A DNA stretch of 63,796 nt. It comes from Achromobacter sp. ASV32 (GTDB lineage Bacteria > Pseudomonadota > Gammaproteobacteria > Burkholderiales > Burkholderiaceae_B). Below the pieces are notes generated by a model that had not been told where the DNA came from, did not search any database, and saw only the letters and a program-made list of their open reading frames with translations. Made by a program: the position numbers and the translations under genes. Shown here in pieces: positions 43,324 through 53,458 of this stretch (within the stretch, counting starts at the first letter, position 1; every line of letters starts with the position of its first letter). Location: positions 1 to 63,796 of the forward strand of contig NZ_JAELTJ010000020.1 in assembly GCF_016428805.1 (NCBI RefSeq), in the 5' to 3' direction.

Positions 43324-43782
43324 ATGGCCACGAAAGCAAAAGCTCCTGCCAAGAAAGTCACCAAGCCCGCCGTCAAGGCGCCCGCAAAGAAGGCTACCGC
43401 CGCCAAACCCGCAGTGAAGCCGGCAGCCAAGAAGGTCGTTGCCGCAAAGAAGGTCGCTGCCGCCCCCAAGGCTATCAAGGCTGCTCTGAACAAGACCCAG
43501 CTGATCGCCTACATCGTCGAGCAGTCCGGCGTCGAAGCCAAGTCGGTCAAGGCCGTCCTGGCCAGCCTGGAAACCTCGGTGCTGAGCTCCGTGGACAAGA
43601 AGGGCGCTGGCGAATTCACGCTGCCCGGCCTGTTCAAGGTTGCCGTGCAGAAGGTTCCCGCCAAGGCCAAGCGCTTCGGCAAGGATCCGTTCACCGGTGA
43701 AGAGCGTTGGTTCCCCGCCAAGCCGGCTTCGGTCAAGGTGAAGGTTCGCCCGCTCAAGAAGCTGAAGGACGCCGCGCAGTAA
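43324..43782 (+). CDS. HU-family nucleoid protein with histone H1-like Lys/Ala-rich N terminus
   Basis: A 152-residue protein. About the first 55 residues are Lys/Ala/Pro repeats (KAPAKKVTKPAVKAPAKKAT) like eukaryotic H1 tails. The rest is HU/IHF-like: LNKTQLIAYIVEQSGVEAKSVKAVLASLETSVLSSV, then GEFTLPGLFKVAVQKVPAKAKRFGKDPFTGEERWFPAKPASVKVKVRPLKKLK. It probably compacts DNA. Bordetella has a similar hybrid histone-like protein; I cite that from memory. ATG 43324 is preferred over a TTG two codons earlier. A strong terminator follows. Confidence 0.9.
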   Translation: MATKAKAPAKKVTKPAVKAPAKKATAAKPAVKPAAKKVVAAKKVAAAPKAIKAALNKTQLIAYIVEQSGVEAKSVKAVLASLETSVLSSVDKKGAGEFTLPGLFKVAVQKVPAKAKRFGKDPFTGEERWFPAKPASVKVKVRPLKKLKDAAQ

Positions 43783-43808
43783 TTTCCGCGCGTATCCGGT
43801 CAAGCCGG

Positions 43809-43849
43809 AAAGGGCCTGCCCCGCATGGGGCGGGCCCTTTCTTTTTTTC
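43809..43849 (+). terminator. Rho-independent terminator of the HU-like gene
   Basis: A 14-bp stem (43809-43822 with 43827-43840, one T-G wobble, GCAT loop) is followed by CTTTTTTT, 26 bases after the stop codon. Confidence 0.92.
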
Positions 43850-43883
43850 CGCGATCGCAACGCACGGCCGCACGCCCCCCGCT

Positions 43884-43930
43884 TTGCATGAACCTGCGCC
43901 AGACTGGTAGAATTTATCTTTACGTAAAGA
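43884..43930 (+). promoter_or_regulatory. Promoter and MarR-type operator of the marR-MFS operon
   Basis: TTGCAT (43884-43889), an 18-base spacer and TAGAAT (43908-43913) form a good sigma-70 promoter. The perfect 14-bp palindrome TCTTTACGTAAAGA (43917-43930) covers the expected transcription start and ends 19 bases before the marR start codon: the classic place for MarR autorepression. Confidence 0.65.
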
Positions 43931-43949
43931 AACTTCATATAAAGCCATC

Positions 43950-44462
43950 ATGAACGATCTCGTCGATCTGGTGCTGTCGCAGTGGAGCCAGGAATGCCCC
44001 AACCTGGACATTTCCCCCATGAGCGTCCTCAGCCGCGTGTTCCGCCTGAACGCCTTTGCCGTGCGCGACGTGAACCGCGCATTCAAGCGCTACAACCTGC
44101 ACCAGGGCGAATTCGACGTGCTCGCGACCCTGTACCGCACCGGCGCGCCCCACGCAATGAATCCGCAGAAGCTGGTCGACGCCCTGCTGCTGACCTCGGG
44201 CGCCATGACCAACCGCCTGGACCGCCTGGAACAGGCCGGCCTCCTGGCGCGCACGCCCAACCCGGAAGACCGCCGCGGCGTCATCGTCGCCCTGACCGCC
44301 GAAGGCCTGCGCGTCATCAAGCTGGTGCTCAAGGACTACTTGCGCGAACTGGACGCGCTGCTCGCGCCGCTCACCGCCGCCGAGCGCCGCCAGATGGCCG
44401 GCCTGCTGAAAAAACTGCTGATTCCGCATGACCAGGAAACGCCCGGCGGCGTCGGCGCCTGA
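43950..44462 (+). CDS. MarR-family transcriptional regulator
   Basis: A 170-residue MarR protein. The winged helix runs NLHQGEFDVLATLYRTGAPHAMNPQKLVDALLLTSGAMTNRLDRLEQAGLLARTPNPEDRRGVIVALTAEG, including the wing signature Asp-Arg-Arg-Gly. Dimerisation helices flank it. It is followed 51 bases later by an MFS efflux gene, which it most likely represses along with itself until a small aromatic ligand binds. Confidence 0.93.
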   Translation: MNDLVDLVLSQWSQECPNLDISPMSVLSRVFRLNAFAVRDVNRAFKRYNLHQGEFDVLATLYRTGAPHAMNPQKLVDALLLTSGAMTNRLDRLEQAGLLARTPNPEDRRGVIVALTAEGLRVIKLVLKDYLRELDALLAPLTAAERRQMAGLLKKLLIPHDQETPGGVGA

Positions 44463-44513
44463 TTTCTGTCTTCTCCTTGCCCGCAGGCCTTCGAGGCCCT
44501 GGATTTTTGCTAC

Positions 44514-45737
44514 ATGACTTCCGCAACACCTCCCGCCCCCGCGCCCGCCCCGTTGACCGCGCCCGTCATCCTGCTGATGTCGGTTGCCACCGGCCTGGCG
44601 GTCGCCAGCAACTATTACGCCCAGCCCCTGCTGCACACCATTGGCCAGCAGTTCTCGCTGTCCAACGCGGCAGCCGGCAGCATCGTCACCGTCGCGCAAT
44701 TGAGCTACGCGGTGGGCCTGCTCCTGCTCGTGCCGCTGGGTGACATGGTCGAGCGCCGCGGCCTGATCGTGCTGATGACACTGCTGTCGGCCGGCGGACT
44801 GCTGGTGTCCGCCTTTTCGCCCGATATCCTGACGCTGATGCTGGGCACGGCCATCACCGGCATGTTGTCGGTGGTGGCGCAGATCCTGGTGCCGTTCGCC
44901 GCCACCCTGGCCGCGCCCCATGAACGCGGCAAGGCCGTGGGCACCGTCATGAGCGGGCTGCTCCTGGGCATCCTGCTGGCGCGCACGATCGCCGGCGCGC
45001 TGGCCGACCTGGGCAGTTGGCGCACCGTGTACTGGGTCGCTGCCACGCTGATGCTGGCCATGTCGGGCGCGCTCTGGAAGGTGCTGCCGCGCCACCAGAG
45101 CCGGGCCGGCATGAGCTATCCGCAGCTGTTGGGCTCGATCTTTCGCATGTACGCCGAAGAGCCCCTGTTCCGCGGCCGCTCGCTGCTGGGTTTTCTGCTG
45201 TTCGCGGCGTTCAGCATGCTGTGGACGCCCCTGACCTTCCTGTTGTCCAGCCCGCCCTACCAGTTCAACAACACCACGATCGGGCTGTTCGGCCTGGCCG
45301 GCGCCGCCGGCGCCTATGCCGCCAACCGTTTCGGCCGGCTGGCCGACCGGGGCCTGGGCAACCAGGCCACCCGGATCGGTCTGCTGCTCCTGTTGGCTTC
45401 CTGGGGCCTGATGGCCTTCGGCCAGGCCTCCGTGATCGCGCTGCTGGCCGGCATCCTGATCCAGGATCTGGCGATCCAGGGCGTCCATGTCACCAATACC
45501 AGTTCGCTCTACCGCCTGCGTCCCGAAGCCCGCAGCCGCCTGACGGCCGGCTACATGACCAGCTATTTCATCGGCGGCGCCACCGGATCGCTGGTATCGT
45601 CCTGGCTGTACTCCCATTTTGGCTGGCCCGGCGTGGTCACCGCGGGCGCCGTTCTCGGGGCCATAACCCTGGCCTACGGCATGCTGGCGGCAAGCGCCCG
45701 CATCCCGGAAACGGCCCCGTCCCCTATCCGCGCCTAG
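44514..45737 (+). CDS. MFS transporter, probable efflux pump
   Basis: A 407-residue, 12-helix MFS protein. Helix 1 has VATGLAVASNYYAQPLLHTIGQQF, motif A is PLGDMVERRGLIVLM and helix 4/5 carries PFAATLAAPHERGKAVGTVMSGLLLGILLARTIAG, a pattern typical of YnfM-like and sugar/drug efflux proteins. It sits in a marR operon, so the substrate is probably a toxic or aromatic compound, but this cannot be read from sequence. Confidence 0.9.
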   Translation: MTSATPPAPAPAPLTAPVILLMSVATGLAVASNYYAQPLLHTIGQQFSLSNAAAGSIVTVAQLSYAVGLLLLVPLGDMVERRGLIVLMTLLSAGGLLVSAFSPDILTLMLGTAITGMLSVVAQILVPFAATLAAPHERGKAVGTVMSGLLLGILLARTIAGALADLGSWRTVYWVAATLMLAMSGALWKVLPRHQSRAGMSYPQLLGSIFRMYAEEPLFRGRSLLGFLLFAAFSMLWTPLTFLLSSPPYQFNNTTIGLFGLAGAAGAYAANRFGRLADRGLGNQATRIGLLLLLASWGLMAFGQASVIALLAGILIQDLAIQGVHVTNTSSLYRLRPEARSRLTAGYMTSYFIGGATGSLVSSWLYSHFGWPGVVTAGAVLGAITLAYGMLAASARIPETAPSPIRA

Positions 45738-45744
45738 CACCTCC

Positions 45745-45750
45745 TATAAT
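45745..45750 (+). promoter_or_regulatory. Consensus -10 box before leuS
   Basis: TATAAT lies 8 bases after the MFS stop and 75 bases before the leuS start. The matching -35 region inside the MFS gene end is weak. Likely the main leuS promoter. Confidence 0.45.
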
Positions 45751-45824
45751 CAGGGGTTTTGGCCGCCCCCGCGCTGCGTGCGCAGGGGCGGCTCACCCAT
45801 TTTTTCGCCATCGCGCACGAGCCC

Positions 45825-48482
45825 ATGCAGGAACGTTACCTCCCCACTACCGTCGAAGCGGCCGCCCACCAAGACTGGCAGGCACGCGACGCCTATCTGG
45901 TCCAAGAACACGCCAAGAACCCGGACGGCTCCGAGAAGCCGAAGTTCTACGCCTGCTCGATGCTGCCCTACCCCAGCGGCAAGCTGCACATGGGCCACGT
46001 GCGCAACTACACCATCAACGACATGATGGCCCGCCAGTTGCGCATGCGGGGCTACAACGTCCTGATGCCGATGGGCTGGGATGCCTTCGGCATGCCGGCC
46101 GAGAACGCCGCCATCAAATCCAAGGTGCCGCCCGCCAAATGGACCTACGACAACATCGCTTACATGAAGAAGCAGATGAAATCGATGGGCCTGGCGATCG
46201 ACTGGTCGCGCGAAATGTGCGCCTGCGACCCCGAGTACTACAAGTGGAACCAGTGGCTGTTCCTGAAGATGCTCGAAAAGGGCGTGGCCTACCGCAAGAC
46301 GCAGGTCGTCAACTGGGACCCGGTCGACCAGACCGTGCTGGCCAACGAGCAGGTCATCGACGGCCGCGGCTGGCGTTCGGGCGCGCCGGTTGAAAAGCGC
46401 GAGATCCCCGGCTACTACCTGCGCATCACCGACTACGCCGACGAACTGCTCGGCGCCGTCCAGAACGACCTGCCCGGCTGGCCCGAGCGCGTGCGCCTGA
46501 TGCAGGAAAACTGGATCGGCAAATCCGAGGGCCTGCGCTTCGCCTTTCCGCACCAGATCGCCGGCCAGGACGGCCAACTGATCCAGGACGGCAAGCTGTA
46601 CGTCTTCACCACCCGCGCCGACACCATCATGGGCGTGACCTTCTGCGCCGTGGCGCCAGAGCATCCGCTGGCCACGCACGCGGCGCAGTCCAACCCGGCG
46701 CTGGCCGCCTTCATCGAACAATGCAAACTGGGCGGCACCACCGAAGCCGAGCTGGCCACGCGCGAAAAGGAAGGCATGCCCACGGGCCTGACCGTGACCC
46801 ATCCGGTCACCGGCGCCCCGGTTGACGTCTGGGTGGGCAACTACGTGCTCATGACCTACGGCGACGGCGCCGTGATGGGCGTGCCTGCCCACGACGAACG
46901 CGATTTCGCCTTCGCCAAGAAATACAACCTGGCGATCCGCCAGGTCGTGGACGTGGCCGGCAAGACCTACTCCACCGACGCCTGGCAGGAATGGTACGGC
47001 GACAAGCAAGCCGGCCGCACCATCAACTCCGGCAAATACGACGGCCTCTCGCACAAAGAAGCGGTTGACGCCATTGCCATCGACCTGGGCGCGCAAGGCC
47101 TGGGCGAAAAGCAGACCACCTGGCGCCTGCGCGACTGGGGCATCTCGCGCCAGCGCTACTGGGGCACCCCGATCCCCATCATCCACTGCGCCGATTGCGG
47201 CCCCGTGCCGGTGCCCGAAAAAGACCTGCCGGTCGTGCTGCCGGACGACCTGATCCCGGATGGCAGCGGCAACCCGCTGGCCAAGAACGAAGCCTTCCTG
47301 TCCTGCGCCTGCCCCAACTGCGGCAAGCCCGCGCGCCGCGAAACCGACACGATGGACACCTTCGTGGACTCGTCCTGGTACTTCATGCGCTATACGTCGC
47401 CCGGCAACAACACCGCCATGGTCGACGCGCGCAATGACTACTGGATGCCGATGGACCAATACATCGGCGGCATCGAGCACGCGGTCCTGCACCTGCTGTA
47501 CGCCCGCTTCTGGACCAAGGTCATGCGCGACATGGGCCTGCTCAATTTCGACGAGCCCTTCACCAAGCTCCTGTGCCAGGGCATGGTGCTGAACCACATC
47601 TATTCGCGCAAGAACGCCCAGGGCGGCATCGAATACTTCTGGCCCGAAGAAGTCGAGAACATCTACGACGCCCGCGGCGCCATCACCGGTGCCAAGCTCA
47701 AGTCCGACGGCTCGGACGTGACCTACGGCGGCGTGGGCACCATGTCCAAGTCCAAGAACAACGGCGTCGACCCGCAGTCCCTGATCGACACCCTGGGCGC
47801 GGACACCGCGCGGCTGTTCGTCATGTTCGCCAGCCCGCCCGAGCAGACCCTCGAATGGTCCGACTCCGGCGTCGAAGGCTCGAACCGCTTCCTGCGCCGC
47901 CTGTGGTCCATCAGCTACGCGCAGCGCGACACCGTCGCCCGTGGCCTGGCCGCCGGCGCCAACTGGGCCGACGCCCCCGCCGCCGTGAAGGATCTGCGCC
48001 GCGAGGTCTACACCCTGCTCAAGCAGGCCGACTACGACTACCAGCGCATCCAGTACAACACCGTCGTGTCCGCGTGCATGAAAATGCTCAACGCCATCGA
48101 CGACGCCAAGCTGCCCGAAGGCGCCCACGCCGATGCCGCGTATACCGAAACCCTCGGCATCCTGCTGCGCGTGCTGTACCCCGTGGTGCCGCACATCACC
48201 TGGCACCTGTGGCAAGACCTGGGCTACGCCAAAGAGCTGGGCGACCTGCTCGACGCGCCGTGGCCGCATGTCGACGAAGCCGCGCTGGTGGCCGACGAAA
48301 TCGAACTGATGCTGCAGGTCAACGGCAAGCTGCGCGGCTCGATCCGCGTGGCCGCCAAGGCCGCCAAGGAAGACATCGAGCAGCTCGCCGCCGCCCAGGA
48401 AGAAGTCGCCCGCTACCTGGAAGGCCGCCCGCCCAAGCGGGTTATCGTGGTTCCGGGCAAACTGGTCAACGTCGTAGGCTGA
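45825..48482 (+). CDS. leuS: Leucyl-tRNA synthetase
   Basis: An 885-residue class I aminoacyl-tRNA synthetase starting [18 protein letters not shown] at 45825. The HIGH-type motif is [10 protein letters not shown] (residues 49-58) and KMSKS is [13 protein letters not shown]. The CP1 editing domain ([37 protein letters not shown]) and leucine-specific zinc-like Cys pairs (CADCG, CACPNCG) are present. It charges tRNA-Leu. First gene of leuS-lptE-holA, a common conserved order. Confidence 0.98.
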   Translation: MQERYLPTTVEAAAHQDWQARDAYLVQEHAKNPDGSEKPKFYACSMLPYPSGKLHMGHVRNYTINDMMARQLRMRGYNVLMPMGWDAFGMPAENAAIKSKVPPAKWTYDNIAYMKKQMKSMGLAIDWSREMCACDPEYYKWNQWLFLKMLEKGVAYRKTQVVNWDPVDQTVLANEQVIDGRGWRSGAPVEKREIPGYYLRITDYADELLGAVQNDLPGWPERVRLMQENWIGKSEGLRFAFPHQIAGQDGQLIQDGKLYVFTTRADTIMGVTFCAVAPEHPLATHAAQSNPALAAFIEQCKLGGTTEAELATREKEGMPTGLTVTHPVTGAPVDVWVGNYVLMTYGDGAVMGVPAHDERDFAFAKKYNLAIRQVVDVAGKTYSTDAWQEWYGDKQAGRTINSGKYDGLSHKEAVDAIAIDLGAQGLGEKQTTWRLRDWGISRQRYWGTPIPIIHCADCGPVPVPEKDLPVVLPDDLIPDGSGNPLAKNEAFLSCACPNCGKPARRETDTMDTFVDSSWYFMRYTSPGNNTAMVDARNDYWMPMDQYIGGIEHAVLHLLYARFWTKVMRDMGLLNFDEPFTKLLCQGMVLNHIYSRKNAQGGIEYFWPEEVENIYDARGAITGAKLKSDGSDVTYGGVGTMSKSKNNGVDPQSLIDTLGADTARLFVMFASPPEQTLEWSDSGVEGSNRFLRRLWSISYAQRDTVARGLAAGANWADAPAAVKDLRREVYTLLKQADYDYQRIQYNTVVSACMKMLNAIDDAKLPEGAHADAAYTETLGILLRVLYPVVPHITWHLWQDLGYAKELGDLLDAPWPHVDEAALVADEIELMLQVNGKLRGSIRVAAKAAKEDIEQLAAAQEEVARYLEGRPPKRVIVVPGKLVNVVG

Positions 48483-48493
48483 TGAGGTCAAGC

Positions 48494-49156
48494 ATGTACT
48501 TCGCCGGGCAACAAACGCACTCTCCCCGCCAATCGTGGCTGCTGCGCGGCGCCTGCCTGGCGCTGTTCATGCTGCTGACGGCCTGCGGTTTCGCGCTGCG
48601 CGGGGTGACCCCGCTGCCGTTCCAGACGCTCTACATCGGCATCCCCGACAACACCTTGTTCGGCGCCGATGTGCGGCGCGCGCTGCGGGCGGCGTCCCCC
48701 GACACCAAGCTGGTGGCCACGCCCAAGGAAGCGCAAGCGATCCTGCAGCAGGTCGGCAACGAACGCACGCTGCGCGAAGTGTCGCTGAACGCCCAGGGCC
48801 GGGTCGAGGAATACGAACTCGGCATCAACTACACCTTCCGTCTCATCGACGACAAGGGCCGCGCCCTGATCCCGGACACCACGCTGTCGATCTACCGCGA
48901 AATGCCCTACGACGACCAGATCGTCCAGGCCAAGCAAGGGCAGATCGAAACGCTGTACAACGCCATGCAGCGCGACCTGGTGTCGCGCCTGCTGCGCCGC
49001 ATGACCGCACCCGAAGTGCGCAAGGCGTTCGAAACCCGCGAACAACGCGCCGAAGACGGCGAAATCCCGCTGTACGACCCGGCCGCGCCGCAGCAACGCA
49101 GCACCCCGGCGCCGTGGCAAACCCCGTCCACCACCGATCCGGCCAACCTGCGCTGA
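48494..49156 (+). CDS. lptE: LPS-assembly lipoprotein LptE
   Basis: A 220-residue outer-membrane lipoprotein that plugs the LptD barrel for LPS export. ATG 48494 has GAGGT at ideal spacing; an ATG at 48482 overlapping the leuS stop is the alternative. Lipobox LLTAC places the lipidated Cys at residue 31. CGFALRGVTPLPFQTLYIG is the standard LptE opening. The tail after about residue 185 is polar and proline-rich. 3 bases separate it from holA. Confidence 0.94.
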   Translation: MYFAGQQTHSPRQSWLLRGACLALFMLLTACGFALRGVTPLPFQTLYIGIPDNTLFGADVRRALRAASPDTKLVATPKEAQAILQQVGNERTLREVSLNAQGRVEEYELGINYTFRLIDDKGRALIPDTTLSIYREMPYDDQIVQAKQGQIETLYNAMQRDLVSRLLRRMTAPEVRKAFETREQRAEDGEIPLYDPAAPQQRSTPAPWQTPSTTDPANLR

Positions 49157-49159
49157 CCG

Positions 49160-50218
49160 ATGGCACAGATTCTGGACGCGGATCGCCTGGCTGACCACCT
49201 GCAGCGGGCGGGCAACCGCCTGGCCCCGCTGTATACGGTGTCTGGCGACGAGCCGCTGCTGGTGACCGAGGCCGTCGACGCGCTGCGCGCCGCCGGCCGC
49301 AACGCCGGCTACACGGACCGCCTGTCGATGGTGATGGACGCGCGCAGCGACTGGAGCTCGGTCACCGCCGCCACGCAAAGCGTGTCGCTGTTCGGCGACC
49401 GCCGCATCCTGGAACTCAAGATCCCCACCGGCAAGCCCGGCAAGACGGGCGCCGACACCCTGGCGCGCCTGGCCGAACAGGCCGAAAAGCAGGCGGACAA
49501 CCCCGATACGCTGATCCTCATTGCCCTGCCGCGCCTGGACAAGGCCACCCGCGAAAGCCGCTGGGTCCAGGCCCTGAGCCGGGGCGGCATCATGGTCGAC
49601 ATCGCGAACATCGAGCGCACCCGCCTGCCGGTCTGGGTCGGCCAGCGCCTGGCTCGCCAGAATCAGCGGGCCGACAACGCCACGCTGCAATGGATGGCGG
49701 ACAAGGTCGAAGGCAACCTGCTGGCCGCGCACCAGGAAATCCAGAAACTCGGCCTGCTCTACCCGGAAGGCCAACTGGCCGCCGAAGATGTCGAACGCGC
49801 CGTGCTCAACGTGGCCCGCTACGACGTGTTCGGCCTGCGCGACGCGATGCTTGCGGGCGATATTGCCCGCACCATCCGCATGATCGACGGCCTGCGCGCC
49901 GAAGGCGAAGCCCTGCCCCTGGTGCTGTGGGCGGTCGGCGAAGAAATCCGCCTGCTGGCGCGCGTCGCCGAAGCCCGCAGCCTGGGCCAGGATGCCAGCG
50001 GCCTGATGCGCCGACTGCGCATTTTCGGCGCCCACGAACGCCTGGCCCTGCAAGCGCTGGGGCGGGTGCACCCCGCCGTCTGGCCGGCCGCCGTGCAACA
50101 CGCCCACGAAGTGGACCGCCTCATCAAGGGGCTGTCCGTCCCCGGGCGCCTGTCCGATCCCTGGGAAGAAATGACCCGCCTGGCCCTGCGCGTGGCAGCG
50201 GCCGGCGGCCGACCTTGA
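49160..50218 (+). CDS. holA: DNA polymerase III subunit delta
   Basis: A 352-residue clamp-loader subunit that opens the beta sliding clamp. It follows the three-domain plan: N-terminal AAA+-like part ([26 protein letters not shown]), middle lid ([21 protein letters not shown]) and C-terminal collar helices ([44 protein letters not shown]). As in all delta subunits there is no Walker A motif. The leuS-lptE-holA-proA order supports the call. Confidence 0.96.
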   Translation: MAQILDADRLADHLQRAGNRLAPLYTVSGDEPLLVTEAVDALRAAGRNAGYTDRLSMVMDARSDWSSVTAATQSVSLFGDRRILELKIPTGKPGKTGADTLARLAEQAEKQADNPDTLILIALPRLDKATRESRWVQALSRGGIMVDIANIERTRLPVWVGQRLARQNQRADNATLQWMADKVEGNLLAAHQEIQKLGLLYPEGQLAAEDVERAVLNVARYDVFGLRDAMLAGDIARTIRMIDGLRAEGEALPLVLWAVGEEIRLLARVAEARSLGQDASGLMRRLRIFGAHERLALQALGRVHPAVWPAAVQHAHEVDRLIKGLSVPGRLSDPWEEMTRLALRVAAAGGRP

Positions 50219-50318
50219 GGGCGGCCTGGCCGCCCCCGCCCAGCGCCTATCCCCCCGGCCGCCTGGCCGGATAAACTATCCCCATCCCTGCCGGCGGCGC
50301 CCGCGCCGCCTTACTACT

Positions 50319-51599
50319 ATGAACGACGCCGTCATGTCCTCGTCTTCCATCGAACAAGCCATGCTGACCCTGGGCGAGAACGCACGCCGGGCCTCCCGCG
50401 CCATGATGCGCGCCAACAGCGCCGCCAAGAACCAGGCCCTGCTCGCCATGGCCGAGGCGCTGGCCGCCAACCAGGACGAGCTTCTGGCCGCCAATGCCAA
50501 GGACGTCGCCGCCGCCCGCGCCAACGGCCTGGAGCCGGCCTTGCTCGACCGCCTGACGCTGTCTGAAAAGACCCTGGCCCACATGGCCGAAGGCCTGCGC
50601 CAGATCGCCGCCCTGCCCGACCCCATCGGCAGTATCACCGCCACTACCGTGCGTCCCAACGGCATGCGGGTAGCCCAGATGCGCGTGCCGCTGGGCGTCA
50701 TCGGCATCATTTACGAATCGCGCCCCAACGTCACTATCGACGCGGCGGCGCTATGCCTCAAATCCGGCAACGCCGCCATCCTGCGCGGCGGCAGCGAGGC
50801 CCTGCATTCCAACGTGGCGCTGGGCCGCATCGTCCAGCTGGGGCTGGCCGCCGCCGGCCTGCCGCAAGACGCGGTGCAGGTCGTTGCCACGGCCGACCGC
50901 GCCGCGGTGGGCAAGCTCATCACCATGACCGAACACATCGACGTCATCGTGCCGCGCGGCGGCAAGGGCCTGATTGCCCGTCTGGCCCAGGAGGCCCGCG
51001 TGCCGCTCATCAAGCACCTGGACGGCAACTGCCATATCTATATCGACGCGGCCGCCGATCCAGACAAGGCCCACGCCATCGCCTTCAATGCCAAGACCTA
51101 CCGCTACGGCATCTGCGGCGCAATGGAAACCCTGCTGGTAGACGCGGTTGCCGCCGTTTCCATCCTGCCGGGCCTGGCCGCCGCGCTGACCGAACACGGC
51201 GTCGAACTGCGCGGCTGCCCGCGCACGCTGGCGCTGCTGCCGTCCGCCACGCCTGCCACCGACGAAGACTGGGCCACCGAATACCTGGGCCCGATCCTGG
51301 CGATCCGTATCGTCGATTCGCTGGACGACGCCATCGAACACATCGCGCGCTGGGGCTCCGGCCATACCGATGCGATCGTCACCGAAGACCTGTCCTCGGC
51401 CCAGCGCTTCCAGCGCGAGGTCGATTCCAGTTCGGTCTACGTCAACCTGCCCACGTGTTTCGCGGACGGCTTCGAATACGGCCTGGGCGCGGAAATCGGT
51501 ATCTCGACCAACCGTCTGCACGCCCGCGGTCCGGTCGGCCTGGAAGGCCTGACCACGCTCAAGTGGGTCTTGACCGGTGAAGGCCAGACCCGCGGCTGA
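50319..51599 (+). CDS. proA: Gamma-glutamyl phosphate reductase
   Basis: A 426-residue aldehyde-dehydrogenase-fold enzyme for the second step of proline synthesis, reducing gamma-glutamyl phosphate to the semialdehyde with NADPH. Blocks include [73 protein letters not shown] and [17 protein letters not shown] with the catalytic Cys. 100 bp separate it from holA. Confidence 0.97.
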   Translation: MNDAVMSSSSIEQAMLTLGENARRASRAMMRANSAAKNQALLAMAEALAANQDELLAANAKDVAAARANGLEPALLDRLTLSEKTLAHMAEGLRQIAALPDPIGSITATTVRPNGMRVAQMRVPLGVIGIIYESRPNVTIDAAALCLKSGNAAILRGGSEALHSNVALGRIVQLGLAAAGLPQDAVQVVATADRAAVGKLITMTEHIDVIVPRGGKGLIARLAQEARVPLIKHLDGNCHIYIDAAADPDKAHAIAFNAKTYRYGICGAMETLLVDAVAAVSILPGLAAALTEHGVELRGCPRTLALLPSATPATDEDWATEYLGPILAIRIVDSLDDAIEHIARWGSGHTDAIVTEDLSSAQRFQREVDSSSVYVNLPTCFADGFEYGLGAEIGISTNRLHARGPVGLEGLTTLKWVLTGEGQTRG

Positions 51600-51647
51600 C
51601 CCTACTTCTTTATCCTGCGGCGGCGCCGCGCACTTGTCGGAATTTTC

Positions 51648-52028
51648 ATGCATTCACCCGCCATGGCCATGGCCTTCAGCCTTTTCGTGTTGTGCTTCAT
51701 CACCTGCTCGCTCTGCGGCATCGTGGTGTTCTTCGTCAAGAGCAAACAGATCAACGCGGCCTTCAAGCACCCCTACCTGCAGCATCGGCCGTTCAAGGCC
51801 TATCCGCTGGCCATCCAGGCCGCGATCATGCTGGACTACTTCTTCCGCCTGATGTTTCCGGGCACGCGCTTCTGGCTCATCGGCAACGCCAATGATCTGC
51901 TGCCGCACCTCGATCCCAAAAAGGCGCCGCTCTCCCTGAAATGGCCCATCGTCGGGTTCTGGGGTTCGTGCTGGCTGGGCCTGATCGCCATGATCGCGCT
52001 GTGGACCATGCTGTACCTGGGAGCCTGA
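51648..52028 (+). CDS. Conserved small membrane protein of unknown function
   Basis: A 126-residue protein with an N-terminal hydrophobic helix (AMAFSLFVLCFITCSLCGIVVFFV), a central basic loop with INAAFKHPYLQHRPFKAYP, and a C-terminal helix (WPIVGFWGSCWLGLIAMIALWTMLYLGA). A GGAA element lies upstream of ATG. Codon usage matches its neighbours. I do not recognise the family. It is followed 5 bases later by the hydratase-like gene, so they may share a transcript. Confidence 0.75.
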   Translation: MHSPAMAMAFSLFVLCFITCSLCGIVVFFVKSKQINAAFKHPYLQHRPFKAYPLAIQAAIMLDYFFRLMFPGTRFWLIGNANDLLPHLDPKKAPLSLKWPIVGFWGSCWLGLIAMIALWTMLYLGA

Positions 52029-52033
52029 CGCGC

Positions 52034-52816
52034 ATGCAGCTCCAGATCGAAGACTATCCCGGCTGCCTTGACGCCGCGCGCACCCTGATCGCGGCGCGTG
52101 TCGCAGGCGTGGCGGGCCCACGCCTGCCCGCAGCTGACCGCCCGCAAACACTGGGCCAGGCCTTCGCCGTCCAGCAATGCACGGCCCGCCTGATGCTGCA
52201 GACCCGCCAGGACGGCATCGCTGCCTGGAAAAGCGCACTGCCCTCGCCCGAAAAAACCGTGGTCGCACCGATCTACGCGTCGACCGTGGCGCAAGCCGGC
52301 GTCATCCCCAGCCGTACGCAGATCGTGCGCATCGAACCCGAGATCGCGTTCGAACTGGCGCGCGACCTGCCCGCCCGCAGCGAGCCCTACAGCCATGCCG
52401 AGATCGACGCGGCCATCGGCGGTGCGCGCCTCGCGCTCGAAGTGCTGGGTTGCCGCTATGCTTCGCCCGAACACGCCAGCCTGCCCGAACTGCTGGCCGA
52501 CCATATGTTCAATGCCGGCCTGGTGCTGGGCCCGAGCCTGCCGTCGCCGGACGCCGCCCCCGCCGCCATGACGCTCACCTTGTCGGTGGATGGCGCCGAA
52601 GTCGAGCAGCACGCAGGCATCCACCCCAACGACCAGCCCAAGGCCGGGCTGTACTGGCTGGCCAATTTCCTGCGCGAGCAAGGCCTGGGCCTGCAAGCGG
52701 GGCAACACGTCATTACCGGCTCGTATGCCGGCTTCCTGGACGTGCCGGCCAACCGCGACATCGCCATCGCCTATGGCGATCTCGGTATCTTGAAACTGCG
52801 CTTCACTGCCGTTTAG
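52034..52816 (+). CDS. 2-keto-4-pentenoate hydratase / fumarylacetoacetase-family protein
   Basis: A 260-residue protein from ATG 52034. The metal-binding block RIEPEIAFELARDLP with downstream ALEVLGCRYA and LADHMFNAGLVLGP resembles MhpD/XylJ-type hydratases, which add water to 2-hydroxypenta-2,4-dienoate in aromatic meta-cleavage pathways. No other meta-cleavage genes are close by, so a stand-alone decarboxylase or hydratase of unknown substrate is possible. Confidence 0.82.
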   Translation: MQLQIEDYPGCLDAARTLIAARVAGVAGPRLPAADRPQTLGQAFAVQQCTARLMLQTRQDGIAAWKSALPSPEKTVVAPIYASTVAQAGVIPSRTQIVRIEPEIAFELARDLPARSEPYSHAEIDAAIGGARLALEVLGCRYASPEHASLPELLADHMFNAGLVLGPSLPSPDAAPAAMTLTLSVDGAEVEQHAGIHPNDQPKAGLYWLANFLREQGLGLQAGQHVITGSYAGFLDVPANRDIAIAYGDLGILKLRFTAV

Positions 52817-52852
52817 GGTTCACCGCGGCCCCTCACCTCAGGACTTCCTTGC

Positions 52853-53386
52853 ATGCTGACCCTGCGCCCGTTTGCCCCGTCGGACTACCCCCTGCTTGCC
52901 AGCTGGTTCAACAGCCTGCCCGACGTGGTGCAGTGGGGCGGATCGCATGTCTCGTACCCGATTACGCGTGCCGACCTGGACATCATGCTGCAGGAAGGCC
53001 AGTCGCAACCGCTCTCGCGCCGCTGCTGGATGGTCTGCCGGGGTGACACGGCCGTCGGCCACGCGCAGTTGGCTTACGACTGGCGCGACGGCAACGTCCG
53101 GCTGGGCCGTGTCGTCATCGCCCCGAGCGAACGCGGCCAGGGCCTGGGCCGGCCCATGGTGACCCTGATGATCGACGAGGCCTTCCGTACCCCTGGCATC
53201 GAGCGCCTGGAGCTCAACGTCTACACCTTCAACGAACGCGCCATCCATCTCTACACGGCGCTGGGGTTCACGTTCGAAGGTGTGCGGCGCTCGTCGACCC
53301 GCGCGGGCGAGGCGCGCTGGGATACCGGCATGATGGGGCTGCTGCGCACCGAATGGCAGGCCGCCGCGCCCCCCCTCGCGGGCTGA
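52853..53386 (+). CDS. GNAT-family N-acetyltransferase
   Basis: A 177-residue acetyltransferase of RimJ/RimL type. Acetyl-CoA binding motif A is RVVIAPSERGQGLGRPMVTLMIDEAF, followed by LELNVYTFNERAIHLYTALGFTFEG, which is motif B. It transfers acetyl to an amine of a protein or small molecule; substrate unknown. Followed by a bidirectional-looking terminator. Confidence 0.9.
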   Translation: MLTLRPFAPSDYPLLASWFNSLPDVVQWGGSHVSYPITRADLDIMLQEGQSQPLSRRCWMVCRGDTAVGHAQLAYDWRDGNVRLGRVVIAPSERGQGLGRPMVTLMIDEAFRTPGIERLELNVYTFNERAIHLYTALGFTFEGVRRSSTRAGEARWDTGMMGLLRTEWQAAAPPLAG

Positions 53387-53394
53387 AAGCAAAA

Positions 53395-53414
53395 GGCCCG
53401 GGTTGCCCCGGGCC
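53395..53414. terminator. Terminator between convergent GNAT and amidase genes
   Basis: GGCCCGGG-TTGC-CCCGGGCC is a perfect 8-bp GC stem. The minus-strand side runs into TTTT, so it best serves the amidase transcript, but it can also stop the plus-strand operon. Confidence 0.7.
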
Positions 53415-53458
53415 CGTCTCAGGCGCCCGACGGACCGCCGCCGTAAGCGACGCCCGTT

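Noticed and set aside
45750-48491. A 913-codon open frame on the minus strand opposite leuS
   Set aside because: It is the antisense shadow of a certain leucyl-tRNA synthetase gene in high-GC DNA and has His/Gln/Gly/Val-biased composition with no motif.
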